Assembly (NCBI GenBank): GCA_034440635.1
Contig: JAOTON010000044.1
Span: 247,069 to 311,068, forward strand
From: Lepas anatifera
Taxonomy: Eukaryota > Arthropoda > Thecostraca > Lepadidae
DNA: 64,000 nt
Direction: 5' to 3'
Below the pieces are notes generated by a model. The model searched no databases. It was given only the letters and a program-made list of their open reading frames with translations, and was not told where the DNA came from. Shown here piece after piece: positions 34,858 to 48,800 of the stretch (positions within the stretch are counted from its first letter, which is position 1; each line of letters starts with the position of its first letter). A program made the position numbers and the translations under genes.

Positions 34858-36837
34858 AGGCCTTCAATTTTTTCATCCCAATCCAGGTAAATATTATCTT
34901 TATAAATACCTCTTCTGAACAGACAAGGACACTGATTTATTTCTACACAGATTCTCCTCCTATACCTACTGATCAAACATGAAGTCACAGCTTTAGTTGG
35001 GGGATAAAGGAGTGCCTCCGGGAGGTCATGGCCTAATTATGCTTGCCTTCTAGATCCTTGCCTAGTAGATACAGTAGGCTAGACAAGTCACACAAGTTTT
35101 GCAGAAAAATTGCACCACCAGCCACCCAAAACACAACAAACTAGGGGAAGCGAAATGTACTGACCCTTCCCTTCAGGAGAAAAATACAGAACTAATATTT
35201 TTGATCTTCCCTGAATTTTTCTTTTCTAAAACTTCTTTGTTTTGTATTGGCTTTCTCTTATCACCCTTTTCCCCCAAACCTTGCACCAGTGACCAATTCA
35301 TATTCCAAAAATTTCACAACTCACACTGGTCTTGGCACATACACACATACACAGGGTCTGGTTAACGGTGCCAAACTTTGCAGACTGGCTGATTACTATG
35401 GAACTATTCAAGCTGTAGAAGAGAACTGGTTTATGGAATAAAAAAACAAATACCAATCAAGCCTTTCTCCAGAATTAGGTGGCATTACTATAAGTGAATA
35501 GTTAGATGTCCATTTTATTGAAATGTATTTCATAGAAATGATACATTACCTGAATCAGGAGAATGTGCTTACTCTGCTCTTACATAAAATCAAGTGGATT
35601 CCAGAACAAAAGCAAGGCAAGCAGCATGAAGTGGATGAATGTGCATGTTGCTTCTTTGTGCAATTAATAATTTACTTATTACAGCAGCACAGCACATACC
35701 AACATTTTCACCCAGTTATCTAATCCTAGGTACCTAGGTAATCTTCCATATGCTATTTTGAAGAACTAGCCGGCACCTACAAGTTGTTTTCTATTTTTCA
35801 ATCTTGCTCAGCTTGATTATAGGCAGTAATCCAGGATTCCCAATGACCACCAGCACCAAAAGCAGCATTGACAAGTTTTGCAGGAAAATGTTTGCCTTCC
35901 ATTTCAGCAAAGTACTCATATAATTGTGTAGCTTGTTAGATTAATTACAATAAACTGTCTGATGATGGTGTTTGTGCACTAAAGGCCTAGATTATACAAA
36001 TTCACTTAGTACCTAAGCAGACAGACTACAAAGGGAAAAACAACTACACATTGGCAAGCTGGATGGGAGGGCTGCTGTGTTTGGTCCACTGATGTCTCTT
36101 GAAATTTTGAAGCTCACCATTAAACTTGCAATCTCCATAACCTCATCTGGCACGTTTCCTCGATGGAGGTGTCATGACGCTTTCCAGTGGTCGGCACTCA
36201 GGAATGGACCCACATCCAAAATAAAACGAACTTTATCTCAAAAACAATAAAATCGATTTCTTTTCCTCCTGCTACTAATGCTTCTCTTCTTCCCTTCCTC
36301 TCCTCTTTGACAGACACAGTCCTGCGCCACCGCCATAAAATAACAAACTTCAAACTGGATCCACACATTTCAGACCCTCCTACCAGATTCCAGAGAAACT
36401 TCACCGAGAAAGGGCTGGTAGGGGTTTTCCTTCCCTGTCAAAAAGAGACAGTTCAGGAGACAGACGTAACCGCACGAGTCAAGCTTGAAGCAATGGGGCT
36501 GGAAGTGGCGCAGCCAGCGAAGACAAGATTTTCCTGCGCGGGAAGCCTTTCCCCTACCGGAGGGTTTTTTTAAGGAAACCTCTCCCGGTATTTCGAGGTG
36601 CAAACCTAAGGTCCACTGGAGCCCATTAAAAGTGCAAATATTAGGTGCTACGTTACTAATTAAGATGGTGTTGTAGTTTGAGGGAAGAAAGTAGGCGGAG
36701 AAACAAAGAGTGACCAGTGGGCAGTGTTCCTCCAATTACCTGGACATTCCATATACTTTATATTGTCCAGCTGTCTCCTCCAATGCTTAGAATCTGTCTC
36801 CTACTATACGTCCAGAAAGACAAGGTTTTCCACCTCT
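34858..36837. other. Intron stretch without recognised genes
   Basis: No exon, transposon end or RNA gene is recognised. The frames at 36187-36573 and 36370-36735 overlap on opposite strands and show no family signature. Confidence 0.4.
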
Positions 36838-36932
36838 GCCAGCTTGCTCCTTGTTCAGGAAAACCGCCAGGCCTTGAACCCGGGTCGGCTGGGTTGAATT
36901 CAGCTACGCTGACCACTCCACTACAGCGCCTC
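36838..36932 (-). mobile_element. tRNA-derived SINE head, minus strand
   Basis: The minus strand reads GAGGCGCTGTAGTGGAGTGG, then a B-box-like GGGTTCAAGGCC and CAAGGAGCAAG. It is the same family as the complete plus-strand copy at 56531-56720, here only the first 95 bp or so. No tail or target duplication is visible. Confidence 0.75.
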
Positions 36933-37805
36933 TAGCATTCAATTGAAGGTGAATACATCCCTCTATCTGAATACTGATTTGTGCAAATCAGGGTATGTTA
37001 TGTAAGCTGACGACCATTGTGCGTTGGCAGCCCTTACCAATGGTCCCCAGCCCTTGGAATTGTTCCCTAATTGGCAAACAGTACCCCTCTAGCTCGAAAT
37101 ACCTGAAGGCCTTTCCCGTTTGGCAAAGGCTAATGTGACCTTTGATGAAGGTCGTTATGAGCACATAACCAGGCAAGCAAGGGGAAGGTAGGAAACCGAA
37201 GAGCCTAATAAAGAAAACAATAACTCTTTTTCGATTCATGTAATGTCCCCCTTGTGCCCATCTCCCAGCAAGATGGAAGTTGGCGACACCATATAGCCTC
37301 AACAGTCGGTGTGTCCTAAAACCCCAAAGCTGCTTTGAGCCCATTTTCTTCATTTGCCTCTGAAAAAGTGTGTTTTCAGCCTGGACACATGAGCAACGAG
37401 AAAACAGTGGAATACAATTCAGACAGAATATCTTACCCCTAATTTCGAAACATTCCAAATAAATATGACGATTCAGTACTTATGCAAGTCGATAGTTTTA
37501 GTCATTTGTAATGTAGCGGCAGGTTTCAACTCCTTACCTCATGCATTTATCTACTATTCTTTGTGATTGAGACCCCATTTGCCAAACGGCACTTTTCATG
37601 CTCCCTTCTTGTTCTTCATAAAGAGTTTTAGCGACCTAGCGTTCATGAATTGTAGCAAAATATGTTAAGCATTTTCATTTTAACCATTTTCTGGTTCATA
37701 GGTCCTGATTAACATATAATATAAATATTTGTTTATTTATTTTGCAGCACGATGGTGACAATACTATCAGCTTACGCCACAACAGGAACAGACACCAATG
37801 GAACA
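36933..37805. other. Intron stretch without recognised genes
   Basis: The minus-strand frame at 36988-37458 (156 codons) shows no recognisable domain. Nothing else was noticed before the (AT)n tract. Confidence 0.35.
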
Positions 37806-38975
<1,170 letters not shown>

Positions 38976-41048
38976 TTCACCCTTGCCCCGGAGAGGGGGT
39001 CTGAACACCCTCCCTCAGGTTTTTTTCCGACTGGGCACAAAAATTCCGGCGCGAAGCGCCACCGTACTTGGCGCACCGTATCCGTAATTAATTCTTCAAC
39101 CTTTTCTAGAATTTTACAGTTGCGCCATCTCAGGTCAGCAGGTCAACAGTGCAGGTCAAGTTACCTCAACTCCATAAAGTTTAAGATTTCATGAGTAAGA
39201 ACGGTGCGAATCTGTCTTCTTAAAACTCATATCACATAATGGCCCCATCAAATAGTGCAAAATATATTCCGGGATTTTACATATCGATGACCTAGGATCA
39301 GATACAGATCATGACCTCTCCATTGGAAATGCATGGAAAAACGAAAATTGAGGGAAATGGTTTTATTTCTGTTGATATGTAGTAGAAAACCTTCGCATTC
39401 TCCAAACTGTAGTAGCTTAAGCCCCTCTCCAGGCTAATGCTGCAAGTTTGGACCTGTGACCTCTGAGAGGTCATCTTGGATTACTTAGCCCGCGCCCCAG
39501 CGGGTCTCCGAGCCACCTTTGCCCTGGTGGGAGGGGGGGTGTTTGAACACCCCCTCGAACTCGGCCTCTATGTTGGATAGCGAAGGAAGTGAACACTGGT
39601 GCATAGTTCATACAAACTCATGAAGAAATTATATTAGTCACTTTTGGCTCAGATCAATTTTGAGGTCATGACAGGTCAAAGAAAGTGGGATTTTGAATAG
39701 ATTTTTGGGGATCTAGCGTCTAACAGAGTTGAGTGAGAATCATGTTTTAGACACTATTTGCTTCCCTCTTGTCACGGAAAATCGAATGATGAATCAAATC
39801 GGAAAATCGAACGAACCATACTAGGTCAAAACACAAAAATGACCTGACCTCAGCTCAGGGTCACTTTTTAACCTAGCATAGTCAATATGCATATCAATCG
39901 ACTCGCAATAGCAGTTTGAACGCAATGATATCAAAATAACAGCTGTATCATTTCATGCAGTTATTGACATAAATAAGTCTTAGTTATTTGAGTTTAAGGG
40001 CGCGCCAACCAGTGTGGTCATATAGCGCCCATTATTGACATAAGTCTGAAAACAGGTTGAATAGCCCAAGATGACCTCTTAGAGGTCAAAGGTTAAAAAT
40101 TGTAACACGAGCCTGGAAAGGATCCCAGGATACTACGATTTGAGGAATATGGAGGCATTCTGAGCTGTTGACTACACAAATACAGCTGCTTGTTTTCTGT
40201 TTTCCCATGTATTTACAATAGCGAGGTCAGGGTCCGTAGTTGACCTTAGGTCATCGATATGAAAAATCCCGGAATATATGTTGTAGCACTCGGTGGGCCC
40301 ACTATATGGAATAAGTTTTAATTCGATAAAGTCACCCATTTCTTACTTATACCGCTTAAAAATTTTTGGAGGTGAGGTCACCTGCACTGGTGACCTGAAC
40401 TGAGATGACCCAACCTTAAGATTTGGGGAAAAGTTGCGGAATCAATCAAGGATAAAGTGTGCCAAGAACGGTGGCGCTTCACGTCACCGTTTTTTTCGTG
40501 CCGCCGGAAAAAATACCCGAGGGGGTGTTTAAACACCTTTCACCAGAGCGACGGTTAAACATGTAGACTTAGGTCAATATTTTCGCAGGAAACGATGAAA
40601 AAGTTTTATCATGATACCATTACGTTTGGATTGTTTTTGCAAGTTGATTGATGTGCATATTGATTATGCTAGATGCTAGAGCTTGACCTAACCAAAGGTC
40701 ACGTTACTTTTATGTTTTCATGTAGTATAGTCATATTATACATGGTTCGATTTTCCTTAAAAAGAGGAGGCGAATGGCGCCTTACAGTTTAATTCCTAAC
40801 TGAACTCAGTCGGACGATAGGGTCCAGAAACTCTTCTACACCCTATCACATTTTTTGACCTGTCATGACCTCAATATTGACCTGAGACAAAAAGTGACTG
40901 ATGTAGTTTCGTGATAGATTCTTATGAGCTATCCACCATTGTTCGCGTTTTTCTCTATCCTGCATAGGAGCCGGGTTCGAGGGGAGGTGTTTAAACCCCC
41001 TTCCCCAACAGGGAAGATGGCTCGGAGACCCACCGGGGCGGGTGTTGA
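38976..41048. mobile_element. J-family element (copy L) interrupted by another J-family copy
   Basis: The left end (38976) CACCCTTGCCCCGGAGAGGG and the right end ACCCACCGGGGCGGGTGTTGA (to 41048) are the two J-family ends in reverse orientation, with the terminal TTAA mutated to TTCA and TTGA. Removing the insert at 39485-40558 leaves about 1.0 kb, the size of copy J. Confidence 0.75.
39485..40558. mobile_element. J-family TTAA element (copy K) nested in copy L
   Basis: Begins TTAGCCCGCGCCCCAGCGGG (TTAA mutated to TTAG) and ends CCAGAGCGACGGTTAA (TTAA 40555-40558). Interior shares ACTCGGCCTCTATG, GATGACCTCTTAGAGGTCA and the right-end G-rich tip with copy J. Insertion of one family member into another is direct evidence of repeated bursts. 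Confidence 0.78.
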
Positions 41049-41661
41049 ATAACAACAATCCGGCCACAGGGTGCCGTTTTAAACCCCATGAACTCTAATC
41101 CACCCGAATAAATATTTCAGCAGTGATCCTGTGAGCCTTGTAAGGCTGGAAACATTGTTTGAAGCCATAACTCAGACATACCCAGTCTTGGACTCCCGTG
41201 CCCAGGCGCCTCGGTCACTGGACGGACCGCCTGGGGCTAGCTAGACACCTGCGAGACAGTACTGATCACCTCGGTTCAAAACAATGTGCCCTCTGCGCGC
41301 CACACACTACTTACTATGTGTGGCCTTGCACCTGTCGTTGTAAACACGTAGTAATCACGCGACCCAGGTATGCGTGCCAGTCGAGCGAAGGGTCAGGGAT
41401 TATCAGGGGCGGTGGCAAGTCAGCCGAAGACTACCCCGTCAGAATGCAGCAAAATCAGTAATTGTGTAATATTTTCTCACGCAGATATCAGATTAGGAAA
41501 TAATGGTGACCACTGGCAAGATCTTAGTACACATGAAATACACATCAAGAACCCGTTTGTAAAGGTATAGACACCATAGGTTGCGAGATATCCATCCTAA
41601 ACCGGTCGAGCCTAGTCATGGCAATTTCAATTGCGGGAAACTGTACATGAAATGCCTACTT
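41049..41661. other. Intron stretch without recognised genes
   Basis: The plus-strand frame 41198-41461 has no recognisable domain. Nothing else is supported. Confidence 0.35.
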
Positions 41662-41900
41662 TGAAGTGACACGAGATCAATAATCAATTATTGACAGCTG
41701 GTGGTTCTCTGACCACTTTTCTAAAGCTGGCTGGTGATAATGCGCTTATTGCGGCGGGTGGCAAATCATTCGAGACCCTCGCCCCCGGTAATTGAATGAC
41801 CGCTGTGATGCGGTAAGACGAAGAGCCGTCGGCTGTTGCTCACCTCTTGACGAGGCACGCGTTTCTCTAGTTGACAATTCACTGCGGCTGGAAAATAACT
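41662..41900 (-). pseudogene. LINE ORF2 3' end fragment
   Basis: The minus strand carries the C-terminal LINE signature RSFNYRG at about 41800, then LPPAAISALSPASFRKVV and EPPAV before a stop, with frameshifts. It is the same family end as 25925-26110, and like it is truncated at the 5' side, which is typical of LINE insertions. Confidence 0.7.
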
Positions 41901-42059
41901 TTTTATCTCTTCAGGAAACCCATCAAGCTTTAGGGTTTCAAAAATTTTAAGTGTCTATCTCAGAGCTGAGTGTCACTAGTAGCCCTACCAGTGATTCGAT
42001 ATTGGGCCGTCCTGGGGAATTCAAGACAGGGTTACCACTGGAGTCACCCTATGGTCACG

Positions 42060-43176
42060 CTTTTTTGCTATAAAACATTCATGAAGATACTGCATCGGCG
42101 ACTTTTGGGCTCAGGTCAATATTGAGGTCATGGCCGGTCAGAGAAGGTTGCATGTTAGAGTAGAGTTTTTGGGCTCTAGCGTCGGAATAGTGGGATTAAG
42201 TCCCACAGAATTAAGTGGGAATCATTTTTAGGCACCATTCGCTTCCTCTCGTCACGGCGAACCGAAAGATGTATGATATGACTATGCTAGGTCAAAACAC
42301 AGAAATGACCCCGTCAAGGTCACTATCTGATCTAGCATAATCAATATGCACATCAATCGTCTCACAATAACAATCCAAATGTAATGGTATCAAAATAAAA
42401 GCGTTATCATAATTTCCTGCAAGTCATTGACCCAAGGCTGAAAACCTGCTTAGGTGACCCAGATGAACTCTCAGAGGTCACAGGTAAAACATTGCAGCAT
42501 GAACCTGGAAAGGCGCCCGGGATACTACGATTTGGAGAATATGAAGGTATTCTCAGCTGTAACTACAAAAATACAGCCCAATTCGTGTTTTCCCCACACA
42601 TTTCCGATGGAGAGCACATGTGATCCGTACCTGACCCTATGTCATCGATATGAAAAATCCCGGAATACATGTTGTAGTATTCGGTGGGCCCATTATGTGG
42701 TGTAAGTTTGAATTCGATAGATTCACCCTTTTTCATCAGAAAGCTCTTGGAGAGATCAATCGCTGAGACGCTACTTATTACGAGTTCAGGTCAATAACGA
42801 GGCTACCAGTCGTAACCAAATGCCCCACTTTTGAAATTTGTTTGCATGTATAACTTTTGAACAGCAAGACGCAGCATAAAACACCGGAACATATTTTAGA
42901 GAACTCGGTAGGCTGATTATGTGATATGAATTTCAATCGGATAAGTTCGCCCCGTTCTCACTCATGCTATCATATACCTTTTTGAGGTCAGGTCACTTGA
43001 TATGTATTGGTGACCTCACCTAAGAAGACCTCACTTCAAAGTTAGGAAAAACTTGTAAAAATGATCAGAGAAAATGTACGCAAAGTACGGCGGTGCTATG
43101 CGCCGCTGTTTTTAAGCTATTTCCACAAAACCCGAGGGGGCGAGTACCCACCCTCCCCCGTCAATGCGCGTGTTAA
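42060..43176. mobile_element. Composite of J-family and B-family TTAA elements
   Basis: The left part (to about 42730) matches the J family (TCAATATTGAGGTCATGGC, GAATATGAAGGTATTCTCAG). The right part matches the B family in reverse, ending GTCAATGCGCGTGTTAA (TTAA 43173-43176). The left terminus is missing. Either an insertion with partial deletion or a recombinant. Confidence 0.6.
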
Positions 43177-43282
43177 GGGCGTCACTCGGCTTTCGGGGGC
43201 CAGGTCACGGCAATGGCTTGCTGGTTCCAGAGTCTCGCCCACAATCTTAAAACGTGGTTTGCGGTGTTTCAGTTGACTGTTT

Positions 43283-43955
43283 CGGGGGCAGGAGAGGAAC
43301 CAGACTGAGTCAATGGCCGGGGAGGGACCAGACTGAGTCGGTGGCGGGGGAGGGACCAGACTGAGTCGGTGGCGGGGAGGGACCAGACAGAGTCACTGGT
43401 AGGAGAGCAACCAGACTGAGTCAGTGGCGGGGAGGAAGCAGACTGAGTCAGTGGCAGGGGAGGGACCAGACCGAGTCAGTGGCGGGGGAGGAAGCAGACT
43501 GAGTCAGTGGCAAGGGAGGAACCAGACCGAGTCAGTGGCAGGGGAGGGACCAGACTGAGTCAGTGGCGGGAGAGGAAGCAGACTGAGTCAGTGGCAGGGG
43601 GAGGGACCAGACCGGGTCAGTGGCAGGGGAGGAACCAGACTGAGTCAATGGCCGGGGAGGGACCAGACCGAGTCAGTGGCAGGGGAGGAACCAGACCGAG
43701 TCAGTGGCAGGGGAGGAAGCAGACTGAGTCAGTGGCAGGGGAGGAACCAGACCGAGTCAGTGGCAGGGGAGGAAGCAGACTGAGTCAGTGGCCGGGGAGG
43801 AAGCAGACTGAGTCAGTGGCAGGGGAGGGACCAGACCGAGTCAGTGGCAGGGGAGGGAACAGACTGAGTCAGTGGCAGGGGAGGAACCAGATTGAGTCAG
43901 TGGCAGGGGAGGGACCAGACTGAGTCAATGGCAGGGGAGGGACCAGACTGAGTAT
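43283..43955. repeat. 28-bp minisatellite, about 24 units
   Basis: Units of GACTGAGTCAGTGGCAGGGG plus AGGAACCA or close variants. Twenty-eight is not a multiple of three, and the frames running through it shift peptide phase, so it is not coding. Confidence 0.93.
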
Positions 43956-44810
43956 AGCTAACGGGGAAGATGGGGGAATTTCGATGCGGGAGTAGAATGA
44001 CGGTTGAAACCTCAATAATTGGGGTCGTGAGTTTTACATTTCTATCTCCATTGTGAACTCCATCTACAATGTAATCTGGCAGATAATAAGCATAAGAATA
44101 AGGAAACATAAGAAGTGGGTACACTGTAAAGTTGGTTACACATTTCGTGCACATTCATTGACTTCCACAAAAGCGTGCTTATTTGACCCAAGATTGCGTC
44201 TCAGGGGCCATATGTGTCCAATTTACGAAGGATGCTCGTTCCAAAACTTTCTTTCATCCGAAAGAGGAGAAATTTATAAGAACACCCAACTTCACGGATT
44301 AGGGCAGTGCCCTCTCGTCCATGAGGTTGGGTCCACAGTCGTCCCCCACAGCCCACCGGTTCCCTTGTCCTTGGGTGCCCATAAATTTTGTTTAAGCCGT
44401 TACGGCTATTTCCGCTACCTTTGTTACCTGGAAAAGCTCGGTTACCTGAAACCGCTGCCGCGGCCAGTGTTACTTTTTGAAAATTGGAACACTGTTTACG
44501 GCTAACACTACTTAAAAAAACGCTACTGAATATTACCAAATAATATCCTCTTATAATTCCCTCTTTAAATACTTTCACTCTTTAAATACTTTTTTAAATA
44601 CGTGGTTTTTAATTCCCACTTATAGGATAGGCAATTCACACTGATTTTCAGCAGCTAAAAATATCAGTATATCTATAATGACGATTCAGGATTGGATTTT
44701 AAAGTCTTTACATAAAGGAGGAGCTAGGGTTGGAATTAGACACCTTTTCCACAGAACTGTTGATTTTGATTTAAACCCTTTTTCGTAGGATTTTGCCGAT
44801 TCCTGCCCCC
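43956..44810. other. Intron stretch without recognised genes
   Basis: Ordinary non-coding sequence between the 28-bp minisatellite and the pyrimidine tract; the overlapping frames at 44053-44505 and 44201-44578 show no domain. Confidence 0.35.
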
Positions 44811-45723
<913 letters not shown>

Positions 45724-45743
45724 CACCGATCTGCCGCCGACAG

Positions 45744-45865
45744 GAATGGCCGGAGGGCCTGGATGGAAACCTCTTCTTTCTGGCGGCCAACCTCGGCCTG
45801 TGCTACCTCATACCCCTGGTCTTCATCACAGCGTGCTACATTGGGATATGGATCAAAGTCTCCAG
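45744..45865 (+). CDS. SIFaR: SIFamide receptor, internal exon (ECL2-TM5)
   Basis: A 122-bp internal exon after GCCGACAG and before the donor GTAGGT at 45866. It continues the previous exon in phase 0: [12 protein letters not shown] (end of extracellular loop 2), TM5 ([20 protein letters not shown]) and the start of intracellular loop 3 (IGIWIKVS). The last two bases, AG, form a codon with the first base of the next exon. The W-P-x-G-x-D-G-N-L run and the proline in TM5 are characteristic of SIFamide receptors and the related NPFF receptors. The upstream intron ends in an exceptionally long pyrimidine tract. Confidence 0.93.
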
Positions 45866-48800
45866 GTAGGTGAAGGTGCAGAGACCAGAAGATGGAAACT
45901 GAAAGGGCATGAGTCAGTTGTCCCCAATCTTCAGAGAAGAGGCTTTCCATGTCCAAATTTAGAGCCCATCGGCTGGTTGCCATAACAACCATACAAATCT
46001 GGGCATGCGGCCTCAGCGTGTGCTCCTATGGCACCGGCAAGCCGTTGCCAGTAGACGCTAGCCAGGCAGCTTGACCAACAGGCCAATGAATTAGCAAATA
46101 CATGGCGAATAGTCCATGTCGCACCCAAACCGCGAACAAATACACCAAGACACACAATATAGCTGTCTCTCCTGGTCAAGCGCTTGGGCATGCATCTGGC
46201 TCCAAGATCTACTGAAAAACGCTTTCATAGGCGGATCAAGGGCAGTTCATCCAGCTTTAAAATAGGCGGATGTAGGTTGGGTAGTATCAAAAGTACTGAT
46301 ATACAATTGAGAAACGAATGCATGTACCTGCCTTCTGGTCATTGAAAATGTCCGTACTGCCACAATACTTTCCTTCCCTGAATTCGCCTCTGATGCTTTT
46401 TTGCATCTTACCACTTATATCAGTCAGGTAGGCCATGCAGCATCTGACGTTTGCTCAGCTCTGCAACAATGACACTGAGAAAATGTGTGTACTTCACTTA
46501 ATATTGCTATCCCTGGAGACGCCATTGAATTTCAGATTCCCCTGCTGCTGTCTTTTATGATTATTCGACATCAATTATCTGTCTATACGTTTTAGTTTTG
46601 TGAAAATCAGACATCAGGAATATGGGTTATAGTGAGAAAAAAGCCCCTCAAAACTGTATATTTTGCACGCCCTGCCCGCAATTTTAAAAATTTCCGTTCC
46701 TTTCTTCAAAATAGAGTTCACTGAAAGACAAAGTGATTGTATTTTGAATTTTAAAATCGGTCGGAGAGATTCTGAGAGCTGAGGGGAACTGAATCACCCC
46801 TTCCCCCTGACGGACATAGGGGTAGCCAGGAGCGTGACCAAAATAGGGTTAATAAGCTGGTCCCTTAGCCCATGAGCTGGTCTGGGCCCCCAGAGCTGAC
46901 TGATTTGGTTCCTGGGCCATGGTCTGGGCACTGAGGGGCCTCTACGATGTTCTCTCGGCTCCTGAGTGCAAAGGCATAGGGAACGAGAGGGGACGGGCCA
47001 GGGGAGTCACTGACGTGGTGGAACCCCGCAACGCATAGAAAAATACCAGCTATTGCAATACAAAACAAGAAACGCAAGCGGGCATGACAGCTTGTCTCGG
47101 AAAATTCCAGTTCCATCTTACACCCCCTGCAAGCCCCTGGACGAGGAACGCTTCGTGAAAAAGGTCAAGGCGCCTTCTTCCGGAGTGATGTCAGATAGAC
47201 CCCGAAAACTGGACCCAATCAAACTCCAGCCCAGGTCGCTCCCAACACAGAGCACGAATTCGGATACATACCAAACGCCGAGCAGCAAGCAGCTGTCCCT
47301 CGGTCATCGACAGGCGTGACGAGTCGTTGACAGGCCGTCTTTCACTACAAAGCGAAAACAAAACACCACAGAGATAGTCAATGCGATGAAATGGCTGGAA
47401 AAGAGCTAACTAACGAATCATGTATAGAAATACCTAGTGTAGGCTGAGGTGTATGGGTGCCTTATTATCACCAAATGAGCAGTTATAAACCGTTTATAAT
47501 TATTGGCCCCTTGGGCTGGGGCCCCTTTGAGGTGGGCCCTCTCTAGGATTGCCCCCCTACTTTTCAGCCGGTTCCTACGCCCCTGCATAGTTCCAACGTC
47601 CATGGGAAGCCACGCAAGGGTGAAATATGGCACCGAGGTGGGCCGACCGGCCGCAGAAGACACTTCTGGCCTTATCGCTTGTAACCAGCCATAGGGCAAG
47701 GGAAGAGAAACACTTTCCGGTAGTTGTTTCTATCGTCAGTGTTAAATCAATGGGCTCGAGAATAACTTGAAACACTTCCTCCCAAATCCCTACCCTCCTT
47801 TACTTACGTGGACGTCTAGCCTTAACGTTGATTATGTTCTATAGCAGTTCTCTTCGTTGATATATACGTTGGTCAACCACGACGCCAAGCCTGGGCTAAC
47901 AGTGCAGCTGCAGATTGAATAGGGAAAGTGATTACCTCCAAAAAAACTTCTTAAAGTTAGCTGTGGCTTACTTCCAGCGTATTTCTGCTCCTCTCCCAAA
48001 AGAATAAAGATATCGGTGTTGTGAGGGGAAAATTAACTAAACAACGTTGTGAATGGTTTTGCAAAAATTCTTGCAGAGGAAAGACGTTAAGTTCAGTGGG
48101 AGGAATCAAAAGAGCAGACCATATTTGTCTCTATTTCCTGTCAACCTTTAATTTCCTGGATAATTCCTGGATAATTCCTGGACGGGCACTGGTATTCACA
48201 TCCTGCCGTCTTCCTGCTCATGGTGCGCATTGGTGCCAGTCACTGCCGTCTTTCTGCTCATGGTGCGCATTGGTGACAGTCACTGCCGTCTTTCTGCTCA
48301 TGGTGCGCATTGGTGACAGTCACTGCCGTCTTTCTGCTCATGGTGCGCATTGGTGACAGTCATTACCGTCTTTCTGCTCATGGTGCGCATTGGTGACAGT
48401 CACTGCCGTCTTTCTGCTCATGTTGTGCATTGGTGACAGTCACTGCCGTCTTTCTGCTCATGGTGCGCATTGGTGACAATCACTGCCGTCTTTCTGCTCA
48501 TGGTGCGCATTGGTGCCAGTCACTGCCGTCTTTCTGCTCATGGTGCGCATTGGTGACAGTCACTGCCGTCTTTCTGCTCATGGTGCGCATTGGTGACAGT
48601 CACTGCCGTCTTTCTGCTCATGGTGCGCATTGGTGCCAGTCACTGCCGTCTTTCTGCTCATGGTGCGCATTGGTGACAGTCACTGCCGTCTTTCTGCTCA
48701 TGGTGCGCATTGGTGACAGTCACTGCCGTCTTTCTGCTCATGGTGCGCATTGGTGACAGTCATTACGTCTTTCTGTCATGTTGTGCATTGGTGACAGTCA

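Noticed and set aside
46865..47319. Small secreted or membrane protein exon in the receptor intron
   Set aside because: A hydrophobic stretch is visible but two frames overlap on opposite strands with no conserved motif or clear splice junctions.
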